Below are positions 50,104-60,320 of a stretch of DNA of 64,000 nt, in pieces. The position numbers and the translations under genes are program-made. Position 1 is the stretch's first letter, and each line of letters starts with the position of its first letter. Where the stretch lies: assembly GCF_000425165.1 (NCBI RefSeq), contig NZ_KE384322.1:154011-218010 (forward strand), given 5' to 3'. Source of the DNA: Photobacterium halotolerans DSM 18316. Its GTDB lineage: Bacteria > Pseudomonadota > Gammaproteobacteria > Enterobacterales > Vibrionaceae. The notes below the pieces were generated by a model. That model was given only the letters and a program-made list of their open reading frames with translations. It was not told the DNA's origin and did no database searches.

Positions 50104-50541
50104 ATGGCTTGGATCTACGCGATTTTGATTTTCGCAGCCGGCGCGCTGGTCGGTGCCTTTGCCGCCCGTTTGGGGAACAAAAACCTGAAACAACAGAAAG
50201 AATTGCAAAAAGAGCTCGATAAAACCAAATACCAGCTGGAGCAGTACCGTCAGGAACTGGTTGATCATTTCGCCCGCAGTTCTGACCTGCTGGACAACCT
50301 GGCAAAAGATTACAGTAAATTGTACGAGCACATGGCAAAAACCTCCGCCGAGCTGATGCCAAATTTGCCGGAACAGGATAACCCTTTCTCTCAGCGCATC
50401 AGTACACTCACTCCTATCGCTGATGAGCCAGAAACTGAAACAGAAGAGCTGGGCACCCATCAGCCCAGAGATTACGCCAACGGCGCGTCCGGTCTGTTGC
50501 GTGCTGAGCAGAAGCAGGCAGAAGCAGCAAAAGCCAGTTAA
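50104..50541 (+). CDS. zapG: ZapG (YhcB), DUF1043 inner-membrane envelope protein
   Basis: The 145-residue protein has an N-terminal membrane helix (residues 2-22, ending GALVGAFAARLG), a coiled coil (about residues 30-90), and a disordered C-terminal tail with the family-typical HQPRDYANGASGLLR. It takes part in coordinating envelope growth and division (YhcB/LapD/ZapG). It precedes degQ by 83 bp, which hold a sigma-E-type promoter, so degQ can be induced on its own. Confidence 0.9.
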   Translation: MAWIYAILIFAAGALVGAFAARLGNKNLKQQKELQKELDKTKYQLEQYRQELVDHFARSSDLLDNLAKDYSKLYEHMAKTSAELMPNLPEQDNPFSQRISTLTPIADEPETETEELGTHQPRDYANGASGLLRAEQKQAEAAKAS

Positions 50542-50567
50542 GAATTGTTACAAATTTGACATTTATT

Positions 50568-50595
50568 GGAACTTTACTCCGGTTTACAAGTCACA
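50568..50595 (+). promoter_or_regulatory. Sigma-E (RpoE) promoter of degQ
   Basis: GGAACTT (50568-50574), a 15-nt spacer and GTCACA (50590-50595) closely match the known sigma-E consensus (GGAACTT, about 15-16 nt, GTCTRA). The degQ start is about 23 nt past the likely transcription start. Confidence 0.8.
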
Positions 50596-50624
50596 ATTAG
50601 CACTTGTAAAACCGGAGTTGAGTA

Positions 50625-51995
50625 ATGATGAAAAAACCTTTACTTGTAATGACTGCGCTGGCGTTAAGTATTAGCGCAGTGATGTCCCCTATCACTGCCT
50701 CCGCTGCGCTTCCTTTGGCTGTTAACGATCAGCAACTTCCCAGCCTTGCCCCCATGCTGGAACAAGTAACTCCTGCTGTGGTCAGTATCGCAGTAGAAGG
50801 CAAACATGTCGCCAAACAGCGGATACCGGATGCTTTCCGCTATTTCTTCGGCCCTGACTTCCCCAGCGAGCAGGTTCAGGAGCGCCCCTTCCGTGGCTTA
50901 GGCTCCGGGGTCATTATTGATGCAGCTAAAGGTTATGTAGTTACCAACCACCATGTCATTGACGGCGCCGATAAAATACTGGTTCAGCTGCATGACGGCC
51001 GTGAAGTCAAAGCCGAGCTGATAGGCAGTGACAGCATGTCGGATATTGCCCTGTTGCGCCTGGACAACACAAAAAACCTGACCGCCATCAAAGTGGCCGA
51101 CTCGGATCAATTACGCGTCGGTGATTTCACTGTAGCCATTGGCAACCCGTTCGGACTGGGCCAGACCGTCACCTCAGGTATTGTCTCGGCGCTGGGGCGC
51201 AGCGGGCTGAATATCGAGAATTTCGAAAACTTTATCCAGACTGATGCCGCCATCAACAGCGGTAACTCGGGTGGCGCGTTAGTCAACCTCAATGGCGAAC
51301 TGATTGGTATTAACACCGCCATTCTGGGCCCCAACGGCGGTAACGTCGGTATTGGTTTTGCCATTCCGGCCAATATGGTGAAAAACCTGACCAGCCAGAT
51401 TCTGGAATTTGGCAAAGTGAAACGTGGCGTGCTGGGCGTTCAGGGCGGTGAGCTGACATCTGAACTGGCTGAAGCCTTTGGTTACGAAACCAATCACGGC
51501 GCCTTCGTCAATCAGGTCATGCCCGGTTCCGCGGCTGAGAAAGCCGGCCTGAAAGCCGGTGACATCATAGTGTCAGTCAACGACAAAGAAATTCGTACCT
51601 TCAGCGAGTTACGCGCCAAAATTGCCACACTCGGTGCAGGCAAAGACGTTGATTTAGGCGTACTGCGTGACGGAAAAGAGAAAAACTTCAGCGTCACCTT
51701 ACAAGAAGCCGAGATGAGCAACCTCAAGGCCGATCACCTGCATGAAAGCCTGGCCGGTGCCGAATTCAGTAACACCACGGCGGACGACAACACCAAAGGG
51801 GTGAAAGTCACCAAGATAGATCCGCAGTCACTGGCCGCCCGCTATGGACTGAAAGAAGGCGACATCATTATTGGTCTCAACCGCCAGCCAATCGGCAATC
51901 TGGGGCAGCTGCGCAAAGCCCTTGATAACAAGCCTTCCGTGCTGGCGCTGGAAATCAGACGAGGCAATAACGAACTTTACCTTATTATCCGCTGA
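50625..51995 (+). CDS. degQ: Periplasmic HtrA protease/chaperone DegQ (DegP-like)
   Basis: This HtrA serine protease degrades or refolds damaged periplasmic and outer-membrane proteins. The 456-residue precursor has a signal peptide ending TASA. The catalytic triad lies in TNHHVIDG (His), SDIALLRLD (Asp) and NSGNSGGALV (Ser). Two PDZ domains follow (about residues 260-350 and 365-450). ATG 50628, one codon later, is also possible. The sigma-E-like promoter and the neighbouring degS suggest that it is the main envelope-stress protease of the strain. Confidence 0.96.
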   Translation: MMKKPLLVMTALALSISAVMSPITASAALPLAVNDQQLPSLAPMLEQVTPAVVSIAVEGKHVAKQRIPDAFRYFFGPDFPSEQVQERPFRGLGSGVIIDAAKGYVVTNHHVIDGADKILVQLHDGREVKAELIGSDSMSDIALLRLDNTKNLTAIKVADSDQLRVGDFTVAIGNPFGLGQTVTSGIVSALGRSGLNIENFENFIQTDAAINSGNSGGALVNLNGELIGINTAILGPNGGNVGIGFAIPANMVKNLTSQILEFGKVKRGVLGVQGGELTSELAEAFGYETNHGAFVNQVMPGSAAEKAGLKAGDIIVSVNDKEIRTFSELRAKIATLGAGKDVDLGVLRDGKEKNFSVTLQEAEMSNLKADHLHESLAGAEFSNTTADDNTKGVKVTKIDPQSLAARYGLKEGDIIIGLNRQPIGNLGQLRKALDNKPSVLALEIRRGNNELYLIIR

Positions 51996-52004
51996 CACAA
52001 TCCG

Positions 52005-52031
52005 GTCCGGGCAACTGCCCGGACTGTTTTT
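52005..52031 (+). terminator. Intrinsic terminator after degQ
   Basis: The 8-bp stem GTCCGGGC / GCCCGGAC with a 4-nt loop is followed by TGTTTTT. It separates the degQ transcript from degS. Confidence 0.9.
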
Positions 52032-52157
52032 CCTGCGGCATTTCTGTCATCTCCTTCCCGCTTCGACTTGTTGATAACTGGATGTAAATGCTATTCTCAA
52101 TCGGTTTTTTAACCTTTTGCTTTAATGGTAAAGCTTGAGTCAATCAGGGGAGCATCA

Positions 52158-53222
52158 ATGCTGGCATTTTTAGGTCGATCCGCCTTCATGGGCGTGCTGA
52201 CGGCTGGAGTCTTGCTACTTGCTTTCCCCAGCCTGCGCAGCCAGATGTTTTCTCCGGATGCCGCGCTCAATGGTCAGCCCGATGTGCCGCAGCAGATTTC
52301 CTTCAGCTACGCTGTCCGCCGAGCCTCCCCTGCTGTCGTTAATATCTATAACCGTCGCTACAATGCTGAAGACCGCCTGCAACTGAGCACTCAGGGCCTG
52401 GGCTCTGGCGTTATTATGAGTGATAAAGGCTATATAGTGACCAACTACCACGTGGTTGCCGAAGCGGATCAGGTGATCGTGGCGCTGCAGGATAGCCGTA
52501 TTTTTACCGCCCAGCTGATAGGGAAAGACAGACGCACCGATATCGCGGTGCTGAAAATCCAGGCCGAGAACCTGCCTGTCATTCCGCTGAACCCGGATTA
52601 TCCCCCTGCGGTGGGTGACGTGGTTCTCGCCATTGGTAACCCCTACAACCTGGGACAGACCACCACTTACGGAATCATCTCTGCCACCGGGCGCTCCGGC
52701 ATGAGTTTCTATGGCCGCCAGGATTTTCTCCAGACCGATGCGGCGATCAACGAAGGTAACTCAGGTGGCGCGCTGGTCAACACCCGTGGTGAGCTGGTCG
52801 GTATCAACACCGCTTCTTTTCAGCAGGCAACCGACATTGAAACCTACGGCATTTCCTTTGCCATTCCCTATCAGCTCACACAAAAGATCATGAATAAACT
52901 CATCGCTGATGGTCGGGTGATCCGCGGCTATATCGGTATTGATGGCCGTGAAATCAATCCGGTTATGGCTCGACTGTATGATGCGGAGCAGGTAAGAGGG
53001 ATCATAGTGATGGGCATGGATCCCGATGGTCCGGCGTCCAAAGCTGGCTTCAAGGTTCAGGATATTCTGGTCGAGATTGACGGCAAGCCGGTGACAGATA
53101 TGCGGAATGTGCTGGATATAGTCACTGAGCTGCGCCCTGGCACCTATGTCGATATGACGGTGCTGCGCAACGGTAAACCTAAGAAGTTAACTGTACTGAT
53201 TGGCGATGAGCCTGACAGGTAA
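52158..53222 (+). CDS. degS: Membrane-anchored sigma-E stress sensor protease DegS
   Basis: DegS senses misfolded outer-membrane porins through its PDZ domain and makes the first cut in the anti-sigma factor RseA, which frees sigma-E. From ATG 52158 (after a GGGGAG site) the protein has 354 residues. It has one N-terminal membrane segment, the catalytic triad in TNYHVVAEAD (His), TDIAVLKI (Asp) and NEGNSGGALV (Ser), and a single PDZ domain (about residues 255-345). The frame upstream to 52125 is unlikely. It follows the degQ terminator. Confidence 0.96.
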   Translation: MLAFLGRSAFMGVLTAGVLLLAFPSLRSQMFSPDAALNGQPDVPQQISFSYAVRRASPAVVNIYNRRYNAEDRLQLSTQGLGSGVIMSDKGYIVTNYHVVAEADQVIVALQDSRIFTAQLIGKDRRTDIAVLKIQAENLPVIPLNPDYPPAVGDVVLAIGNPYNLGQTTTYGIISATGRSGMSFYGRQDFLQTDAAINEGNSGGALVNTRGELVGINTASFQQATDIETYGISFAIPYQLTQKIMNKLIADGRVIRGYIGIDGREINPVMARLYDAEQVRGIIVMGMDPDGPASKAGFKVQDILVEIDGKPVTDMRNVLDIVTELRPGTYVDMTVLRNGKPKKLTVLIGDEPDR

Positions 53223-53228
53223 AAAGTA

Positions 53229-53257
53229 GGACATTGGGAATAGAAAAAGCAATGTCC
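53229..53257 (+). other. Alternative hairpin overlapping the murA terminator
   Basis: GGACATTG (53229-53236) can pair with CAATGTCC (53250-53257). The second arm is the same sequence used by the neighbouring terminator stem, so the two structures exclude each other. Confidence 0.6.
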
Positions 53258-53284
53258 AGACACTGAAAGCAGTGACTGGACATT
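53251..53284 (-). terminator. Intrinsic terminator of murA, long stem
   Basis: AATGTCCAG, one mismatch and CACTG pair with their complement around a 4-nt loop. On the minus strand the stem is followed by GCTTTTTC. It lies 17 bp past the murA stop, between convergent degS and murA. Confidence 0.85.
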
Positions 53285-53301
53285 CAGGTTACTTTGCCAG
53301 C

Positions 53302-54561
<1,260 letters not shown>

Positions 54562-54568
54562 TTATCTC

Positions 54569-54823
54569 TTACAAAGACATCAGCTTCTTGTCACGCGCCC
54601 ACTCTTCAGGAGTGTAGGCTTTAATTGACAAGGCATGGATGGCATTACTGGCAATATGCGACATCAAAGGTGCATAGACTGCCTGCTGTTTTTTCACACG
54701 GCTCATGCCGTCAAACATTGCACCGACAGCAATCACCTGATAGTGGCTGCCTTCGCCATTCACTATGACTTCATCCAGCTCCAACGCATTTTCAAGAATT
54801 TGTTTAATTTCAGATATTTCCAC
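54569..54823 (-). CDS. ibaG: BolA-family protein IbaG
   Basis: IbaG is a BolA-family partner of monothiol glutaredoxins, linked to acid stress and iron-sulfur handling. The 84-residue protein has the BolA fold pattern: [30 protein letters not shown], with the conserved His in GSHY, followed by [13 protein letters not shown]. It lies 10 bp before murA and after mlaB, as in E. coli (yrbA). Confidence 0.95.
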   Translation of the reverse strand: MEISEIKQILENALELDEVIVNGEGSHYQVIAVGAMFDGMSRVKKQQAVYAPLMSHIASNAIHALSIKAYTPEEWARDKKLMSL

Positions 54824-54849
54824 AAGCTATCCTCTACTTGAGCTGTTGA

Positions 54850-55167
54850 TCATTCCATACAGGCAGCCAGCACAGTGTCGACATGACTGAGGCGAAGCAG
54901 GGTTAACAATTGTTGCGGCACGCCTTGCAACACCAGATGACGTCCTGCCTGAGTGAGTTCCCGGTGCAAGTGCAGCAGCATAACCATACCCGCAGAGTCT
55001 ACCCGAGACAGCTCAGACAGTTCGATCGTGACCTTAGCATCTTGTGGCATCCATTCACGTCTTTGCTGCCAAAAGGCTGGCACTGTGTCACGTTCCAGCA
55101 CTCCTGACAAGCGGTAATGGCCATTTTCCTGCACCTGCCAATGGACGGCGGGATTCCCCATGGTCAT
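54850..55167 (-). CDS. mlaB: MlaB, STAS-domain subunit of the Mla transporter
   Basis: MlaB is the cytoplasmic STAS protein that stabilises the MlaFEDB ABC complex and boosts its ATPase activity. The 105-residue protein has the STAS pattern around ELSELSRVDSAGMVMLLHL, with the conserved Ser in DSAG. It overlaps mlaC by 4 bp (ATGA). MlaB is poorly conserved, and position plus the STAS core give the name. Confidence 0.92.
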   Translation of the reverse strand: MTMGNPAVHWQVQENGHYRLSGVLERDTVPAFWQQRREWMPQDAKVTIELSELSRVDSAGMVMLLHLHRELTQAGRHLVLQGVPQQLLTLLRLSHVDTVLAACME

Positions 55168-55799
55168 TTTTCCTCAGGTTTGATTGGCTTAGCCGCCAGA
55201 GCACGCAAATCCTGCGTGACCTTGTCGACACCCTGCGTGCGCAGCTGCCCGCTCCATTCACTTTGTTTGGTTGAAATCATGCTTACCCCTTCGGCCACCA
55301 TATCGTATCCTTGCCACTCATTGGTCTGCTTATTCTTACGCAGTTTGAAATCCAGACGAATGGGCGGGCGCTGCGTATCTAAGATATCAACACGAATAGA
55401 CACGATAGAGCTGCTGGCCGGTACTGACTTAGCCGGTTCCATCCGGATCTCCTGATCTTTGTACTGAGTCAGCACCTGGGCATAAGAGGCGACCAGATAA
55501 TCGGTAAATGCATTCACAAAGTTATTGCGTTGCTCTTTGGTTGTCTGCTTCAACTGCGGCCCAAGCACTTTATAAGCGGCATAACGGGTGTTGATATAAG
55601 GCAGCAGTTCCTGACGGACCACAGTGCGTAAATAGTCAGGATTACGCTGAATCTGGGTCTGCTCGGACTTAAGACGGGCAAATGTCTGCTGCGACACCAC
55701 CTGCATCATTTTATAGGGGTCGGTTTTATCTACGGTAGCGGCGCCGGCAAAGAGCGGTAAACACGCTATCGTAAGGCATAAAATCTTCAAAAATTTCAT
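55164..55799 (-). CDS. mlaC: MlaC, periplasmic phospholipid carrier
   Basis: MlaC shuttles phospholipids between the outer-membrane MlaA-porin complex and MlaFEDB, keeping the outer leaflet free of phospholipid. The 211-residue precursor has a Sec signal ending LFAGA-ATV. The mature domain contains VRQELLPYINTRYAAYKVLG and FTDYLVASYAQVL. It lies 11 bp after mlaD. Confidence 0.95.
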   Translation of the reverse strand: MKFLKILCLTIACLPLFAGAATVDKTDPYKMMQVVSQQTFARLKSEQTQIQRNPDYLRTVVRQELLPYINTRYAAYKVLGPQLKQTTKEQRNNFVNAFTDYLVASYAQVLTQYKDQEIRMEPAKSVPASSSIVSIRVDILDTQRPPIRLDFKLRKNKQTNEWQGYDMVAEGVSMISTKQSEWSGQLRTQGVDKVTQDLRALAAKPIKPEEK

Positions 55800-55810
55800 T
55801 GTTCTCTTCC

Positions 55811-56290
55811 TTATTTTTCGCCGTCGTTGCCTATGCTGTACAGCACCTGGCCAATCATATCTTCCAGCACCAGCGCCGATTTGGTGTCTTCGATGAAGTC
55901 ACCGTCATCCAGCATCAGGATACCTTCGTCGACAAAGCCCGGCGACAACCCGAGATACTGCTCGCCCAGTAAGCCTGAAGTAAGGATGGCAGCGGAACTG
56001 GTTTCTGGAAAGTAACCGTATTTCTTCTCAATGGCGAGTGTCACTACGGGGACATAAGACTCTGTATCCAGGGTGATATTGCTTACCGTGCCAATGGTCA
56101 CTCCCCCCACTTTGACCGGTGAACGGACTTTCAGCCCGCCAATATTATCAAACCGCGCCTTCAGGTCGTAAGATTCAGAATTACCGAAGCTTTTCACATC
56201 CGCCACTTGGAATACCAGCACCAGCAGCGCCACAATACCTGCTAACACGAAGCTGCCGACCCAAAGTTCTAATTGCCTGTTCTGTTGCAT
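55811..56290 (-). CDS. mlaD: MlaD, MCE-domain subunit
   Basis: MlaD is the MCE protein that forms a hexameric lipid-binding ring on the periplasmic side of MlaFEDB. The 159-residue protein has one N-terminal membrane helix (about residues 8-28) and an MCE domain (about 38-115) with the typical VRSPVKVGGVTIGTV and LLGEQYLGLSPG. It is 2 bp from mlaE and 11 bp from mlaC. Confidence 0.96.
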   Translation of the reverse strand: MQQNRQLELWVGSFVLAGIVALLVLVFQVADVKSFGNSESYDLKARFDNIGGLKVRSPVKVGGVTIGTVSNITLDTESYVPVVTLAIEKKYGYFPETSSAAILTSGLLGEQYLGLSPGFVDEGILMLDDGDFIEDTKSALVLEDMIGQVLYSIGNDGEK

Positions 56291-56292
56291 GA

Positions 56293-57075
56293 TTAATTCC
56301 CAAACATGAGTGCTGTCAGCACAAAATCTAAACCTAATACCGCCAATGAAGAATTCACCACTGTCCGGGTGGTTGCCCGGCTGATGCCTTCTGATGTTGG
56401 TACGGCATCAAAGCCATTAAAAACGGCAATCCAGGTGACAGTGACGGCAAAGCACAGCGACTTAATCAGGCTGTTGCCTATGTCATAGCCCAGCTCTACC
56501 GATGACTGCATCACTGACCAGAAACTGCCGTAATCAATGCCTTTCCAGTTCACCCCCACCAGCTGGCCGCCCCAGATGCCAACCGCAATAAAAAGCATTG
56601 TCAGCAGCGGCATCGAAATAACGCCCGCCCAGAAACGGGGCGCGACCACACGGCGAAGCGGATCGACCGCCATCATTTCCATGCTGGAAATCTGCTCAGT
56701 GGCTTTCATCAAGCCGATTTCAGCGGTTAAGGCCGAGCCGGCCCGACCGGCAAACAGCAGGGCGGTGACCACAGGCCCCAGTTCCCGTAACAGCGACAGT
56801 GCCACCATCTGGCCCAGACTGGTTTCTGCACCGAAATCCACCAGCACAATAAACCCCTGCAGACTCAGTACCATACCGATAAATAAGCCTGACACCATTA
56901 TGATAGCTACCGAGAGCACCCCAACGGAATACAACTGCTTTAACAGCAATGGAAACATTTTGGCAGGTTGCGGTTTACTCACCAGTGCGCCGGATAACAG
57001 CAAGGTTGCCCGCCCCATGGTGCGGCAGCTGGACAGCGTACTGTGTCCCAGCTGCACGATAAAATCCGTTAACAT
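56293..57075 (-). CDS. mlaE: MlaE, permease subunit
   Basis: MlaE is the membrane permease of the Mla lipid transporter. The 260-residue protein has about five to six hydrophobic segments and conserved blocks such as [25 protein letters not shown] (residues about 92-116) and [20 protein letters not shown]. It is between mlaF (57 bp) and mlaD (2 bp). Confidence 0.96.
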   Translation of the reverse strand: MLTDFIVQLGHSTLSSCRTMGRATLLLSGALVSKPQPAKMFPLLLKQLYSVGVLSVAIIMVSGLFIGMVLSLQGFIVLVDFGAETSLGQMVALSLLRELGPVVTALLFAGRAGSALTAEIGLMKATEQISSMEMMAVDPLRRVVAPRFWAGVISMPLLTMLFIAVGIWGGQLVGVNWKGIDYGSFWSVMQSSVELGYDIGNSLIKSLCFAVTVTWIAVFNGFDAVPTSEGISRATTRTVVNSSLAVLGLDFVLTALMFGN

Positions 57076-57132
57076 AATATGGAATTACCTTTCTTATTCG
57101 CGATAACTCACTGACTCAGCGCGAGTGAGCAG

Positions 57133-57945
57133 TTACGACGAGAACCGACTGAAAAGATCCTGCTCCAGTGCCGGTGCAGGGAATTTGAACGGCACGGGAC
57201 CGTCAGCGTTTCCATCGAGAAACTGACGAACCCTTTCATCGGGATTGGCGTTCAGTTCATCCGGAGTACCGCTGCCAATGATTTTGCCACCTGACAGCAA
57301 ATACACTTGATCGGCAATACTCATCACTTCGGGCACATCGTGCGACACGATAACCGAGGTAATACTCAGGGCCTGATTCAGGCTGTGGATCAGCTTGACC
57401 AGTACTCCCATGGTAATGGGATCCTGCCCGACAAAAGGCTCGTCATACATGATGAGGTCGGGATCCAGTGCTATCGCTCTTGCCAGCGCTGCGCGACGTG
57501 CCATACCACCGGACAGTTCATTGGGCATTAAATTCGCCGCCCCCCGTAACCCGACGGCTTCCAGTTTGAGCAGCACTAAGGTATGCAGCAAATCCTCAGG
57601 CAGAGCGGTGTGCTCGCGCAAAGGAAACGCCACATTGTCAAAAACTGTCATGTCGGTAAAGAGCGCGCCGGACTGAAAGAGCATACTCATCCGCTTACGC
57701 GCCCGGTACAAGTCACTGCGCGATAAGGCCGGGATATTTTTATCGTCAAACCAAATTTCCCCCTGATCCGGCATAATCTGCCCGCCAATCAGACGAAGCA
57801 GGGTCGTTTTACCAATGCCGGACGGCCCCATGATGGCAGTGATCTTGCCCTTCGGCACCTCCAGTGACACATCATCGAAGATTTTGCGTTTGCCCCGGGA
57901 AAACGTCAGGTTGTTAATTCGAATTAGCGCTTCGGTTGCTGTCAT
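57133..57945 (-). CDS. mlaF: MlaF, ATPase subunit
   Basis: MlaF is the ABC ATPase of MlaFEDB, which moves phospholipids to keep outer-membrane asymmetry. The 270-residue protein has Walker A GPSGIGKTTLL, signature LSGGMARRAALARA, Walker B LIMYDEPFVGQDP and the H-loop VSHDVPEV. The C-terminal extension (about residues 245-270), known to reach the neighbouring MlaF, is present. It is first in mlaFEDCB-ibaG-murA and divergent from yrbG. Confidence 0.97.
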   Translation of the reverse strand: MTATEALIRINNLTFSRGKRKIFDDVSLEVPKGKITAIMGPSGIGKTTLLRLIGGQIMPDQGEIWFDDKNIPALSRSDLYRARKRMSMLFQSGALFTDMTVFDNVAFPLREHTALPEDLLHTLVLLKLEAVGLRGAANLMPNELSGGMARRAALARAIALDPDLIMYDEPFVGQDPITMGVLVKLIHSLNQALSITSVIVSHDVPEVMSIADQVYLLSGGKIIGSGTPDELNANPDERVRQFLDGNADGPVPFKFPAPALEQDLFSRFSS

Positions 57946-58365
57946 AACCTTCCTAAATACCCTTGCATCCGTGATTCATCCGGAATGCACCCTGATACAA
58001 GCATAATTGAATGTAATTAATTAGTTATATTGCATGTGGTTGATCATAGGTAGATTCCCTGACCAACTCAAGGTAATACCTGTCAGCTCGCTGTGATTTT
58101 TCGTTCTTTGCCGTCACCCGGATAGCACAGACCCGGCTCAGGTTATGAACCTTGTTTTTTATAACATAAAAGTCCTGAATGAAACCAATCCCACTGTGTA
58201 TTGAGTGCCACAAACACGCTCACTTTACACCAGTGGTCTGTTTCCCATATAAAGATCACAGCACCGAAAACAAATACTCTCGGCTTTTCCTTCCATTTTC
58301 GTCAGTGAAACGTCAAAATTACCCCCTTAAAAACCAGCTCACTGAAAAATCTATAAGGGTTAATA
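57946..58365. other. Long divergent gap between mlaF and yrbG
   Basis: The 420 bp are AT rich and probably hold both promoters. A 62-codon frame (58025-58213, minus) starts MWHSIHSGIGF, but it is poorly supported and I do not call it. A nested palindrome CTGAC...GTCAG with an internal AGGTAATACCT lies near 58060-58083. I see nothing else. Confidence 0.5.
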
Positions 58366-59334
58366 ATGCTTGAAGCCATCTTGTTACTCGGTATCGGACT
58401 TGCGTTACTGGTATGGAGTGCGGATCGACTTGTTTTTGGAGCAGCTGCTTTAGCAAGGAATTTAGGGGTGGCCCCGCTCATTATCGGTATGACCATATTG
58501 GCAATGGGCTCCTCCGCCCCGGAAATGATGGTCTCTGCCACTGCCGCGCTGGCAGGAAAAACCGATACCGCCGTTGGTAACGTGCTGGGTTCAAACATTG
58601 CAAATATTGCGTTAATCCTGGGTTTAACCGCCCTTATCAAGCCATTATCCATCAGTTCCGGCATCATTCGCCGTGAACTCCCGCTGATGATGGTGGTCAC
58701 ACTGATTGCCGGTATATTGCTGTGGGACAGTTATTTAGGCTTTTTTGAAGGCGTCTTACTGGTTGTTCTGTTTGTTATTTTTATTCTGGCGATGCTGAAA
58801 ATCAGCCGCAGCGGGAATAATGGTGCTCAGGACATACTGCTGGAAGAGCAGGAATCTGAAATTCCCCAGGGCGTCAGCAATATGGCGGCGTCCGTATGGA
58901 TTGTGATTGGATTGCTATTGCTGCCTTATGCGGCCAACATGCTGGTTGATTCTGCCGTGACGATTGCCAAATACTTCGGCATGAGCGATCTGGTTATCGG
59001 CCTGACGATTATTGCCGTCGGTACCAGCCTGCCGGAACTGGCCGCCTCGATTGCCAGCATCCACAAAGGCGAAGACGACATGGCTGTGGGTAACATCATA
59101 GGTTCCAATGTCTTCAATATCCTGGCTGTGATGGGACTGCCTGGCCTGCTCAACCCTTCGGTGATCAGTCCGCTGGCGATGGGTCGTGACTTTTACGTCA
59201 TGCTGGGCATCTCTGTCCTGCTGGTGCTGATGGCGCTGGGTAAACGCCGTCGTATCAACCGCCTGGAAGGCCTGATTCTGATTTTATGCTTTGTCGCCTA
59301 TCAGAGCTATCTGCTTTATAATATGGCGGCTTAA
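58366..59334 (+). CDS. yrbG: YrbG, calcium/sodium antiporter family (CaCA)
   Basis: The 322-residue inner-membrane protein has about ten segments and two inverted alpha repeats, GSSAPEMMVSA with GNVLGSNIANI, and GTSLPELAASI with GNIIGSNVFNI, which mark the CaCA exchangers. The ion specificity is not known. The link to kdsD-kdsC-lpt is conserved in E. coli. It starts the plus-strand yrbG-kdsD-kdsC-lptC-lptA-lptB-rpoN run. Confidence 0.95.
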   Translation: MLEAILLLGIGLALLVWSADRLVFGAAALARNLGVAPLIIGMTILAMGSSAPEMMVSATAALAGKTDTAVGNVLGSNIANIALILGLTALIKPLSISSGIIRRELPLMMVVTLIAGILLWDSYLGFFEGVLLVVLFVIFILAMLKISRSGNNGAQDILLEEQESEIPQGVSNMAASVWIVIGLLLLPYAANMLVDSAVTIAKYFGMSDLVIGLTIIAVGTSLPELAASIASIHKGEDDMAVGNIIGSNVFNILAVMGLPGLLNPSVISPLAMGRDFYVMLGISVLLVLMALGKRRRINRLEGLILILCFVAYQSYLLYNMAA

Positions 59335-59348
59335 CCGAGAGCGAAACT

Positions 59349-60320
59349 ATGCCTGATTCCTTTGACTACGGCCGGATTGGCCGGCGTGTGATTGACATTG
59401 AAGCGGAAGCCCTCAGAGGCCTGTCCCAATACATCAATGGCAGTTTCAGTGAAGCCTGTCAGCTCATCAGCCGCTGTCAGGGAAAAGTGATCGTCATGGG
59501 GATGGGCAAATCCGGCCATATCGGCTGTAAGATTGCCGCCACCCTTGCCAGCACCGGCACGCCGGCATTTTTTGTCCATCCCGGAGAAGCCAGTCACGGC
59601 GATCTGGGCATGCTGGATAAGCGTGATATCGTGCTGGCCATTTCCAATTCCGGTGAAGCCGGTGAAATCCTGACACTCTTGCCCGTGATTAAACGCCAGG
59701 GTATTGCTTTAATCAGCATGACGGGCAAGCCCGAATCCACCATGGCGCGGCTGGCCCAGGTGCATTTGCAAATCACAGTCAACCAGGAAGCCTGCCCGCT
59801 CAACCTGGCCCCCACCTCCAGTACCACGGCCACTCTGGCCATGGGGGATGCGCTGGCCATTGCCCTGATGGAAGCGCGCGGTTTTACTGCTGACGATTTT
59901 GCCCTCTCCCATCCCGGCGGCGCGCTGGGTCGTAAGTTGCTGCTGCGTATTGCCGATGTGATGCACAGCGGCGAGCGTCTGCCCGTGATCCATCAGGATG
60001 CCAGCATAAAAGATGCCCTGCTCGAAGTCTCCCGCCAGGGGCTGGGGATGACGGCCATTGTTGACGATAATCAAAAGCTAAGTGGCATTTTCACCGATGG
60101 TGACCTTCGCCGCTTGCTCGATAAACGCATTGATATCCATCAGACACGGATTGGTGAAGTCATGTCTGCGAATCCGGCGACCATTTCCTCGCAGGTACTG
60201 GCCGCCGAAGGACTTAAACTGATGGAAGAACGAAAAATTAACGGCCTGCTGGTTGTCGATGACCAACAGCTGGTAGGCGCTCTGAATATGCATGATCTGC
60301 TCAGAGCCGGAGTAATGTAA
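59349..60320 (+). CDS. kdsD: Arabinose-5-phosphate isomerase KdsD
   Basis: KdsD converts ribulose-5-phosphate to arabinose-5-phosphate, the first step toward Kdo for the LPS core. The 323-residue protein has an SIS domain (about residues 40-180, with VMGMGKSGHIGCKIAATLAS and AISNSGEAGEI) and two CBS domains (about 205-320, EVMSANPATI). Its stop overlaps kdsC by TAATG. It sits 14 bp after yrbG. Confidence 0.97.
   Translation: MPDSFDYGRIGRRVIDIEAEALRGLSQYINGSFSEACQLISRCQGKVIVMGMGKSGHIGCKIAATLASTGTPAFFVHPGEASHGDLGMLDKRDIVLAISNSGEAGEILTLLPVIKRQGIALISMTGKPESTMARLAQVHLQITVNQEACPLNLAPTSSTTATLAMGDALAIALMEARGFTADDFALSHPGGALGRKLLLRIADVMHSGERLPVIHQDASIKDALLEVSRQGLGMTAIVDDNQKLSGIFTDGDLRRLLDKRIDIHQTRIGEVMSANPATISSQVLAAEGLKLMEERKINGLLVVDDQQLVGALNMHDLLRAGVM

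Noticed and set aside
58025-58213. 62-codon frame in the mlaF-yrbG gap
   Set aside because: No ribosome binding site and no family resemblance. The gap is more likely promoter sequence.
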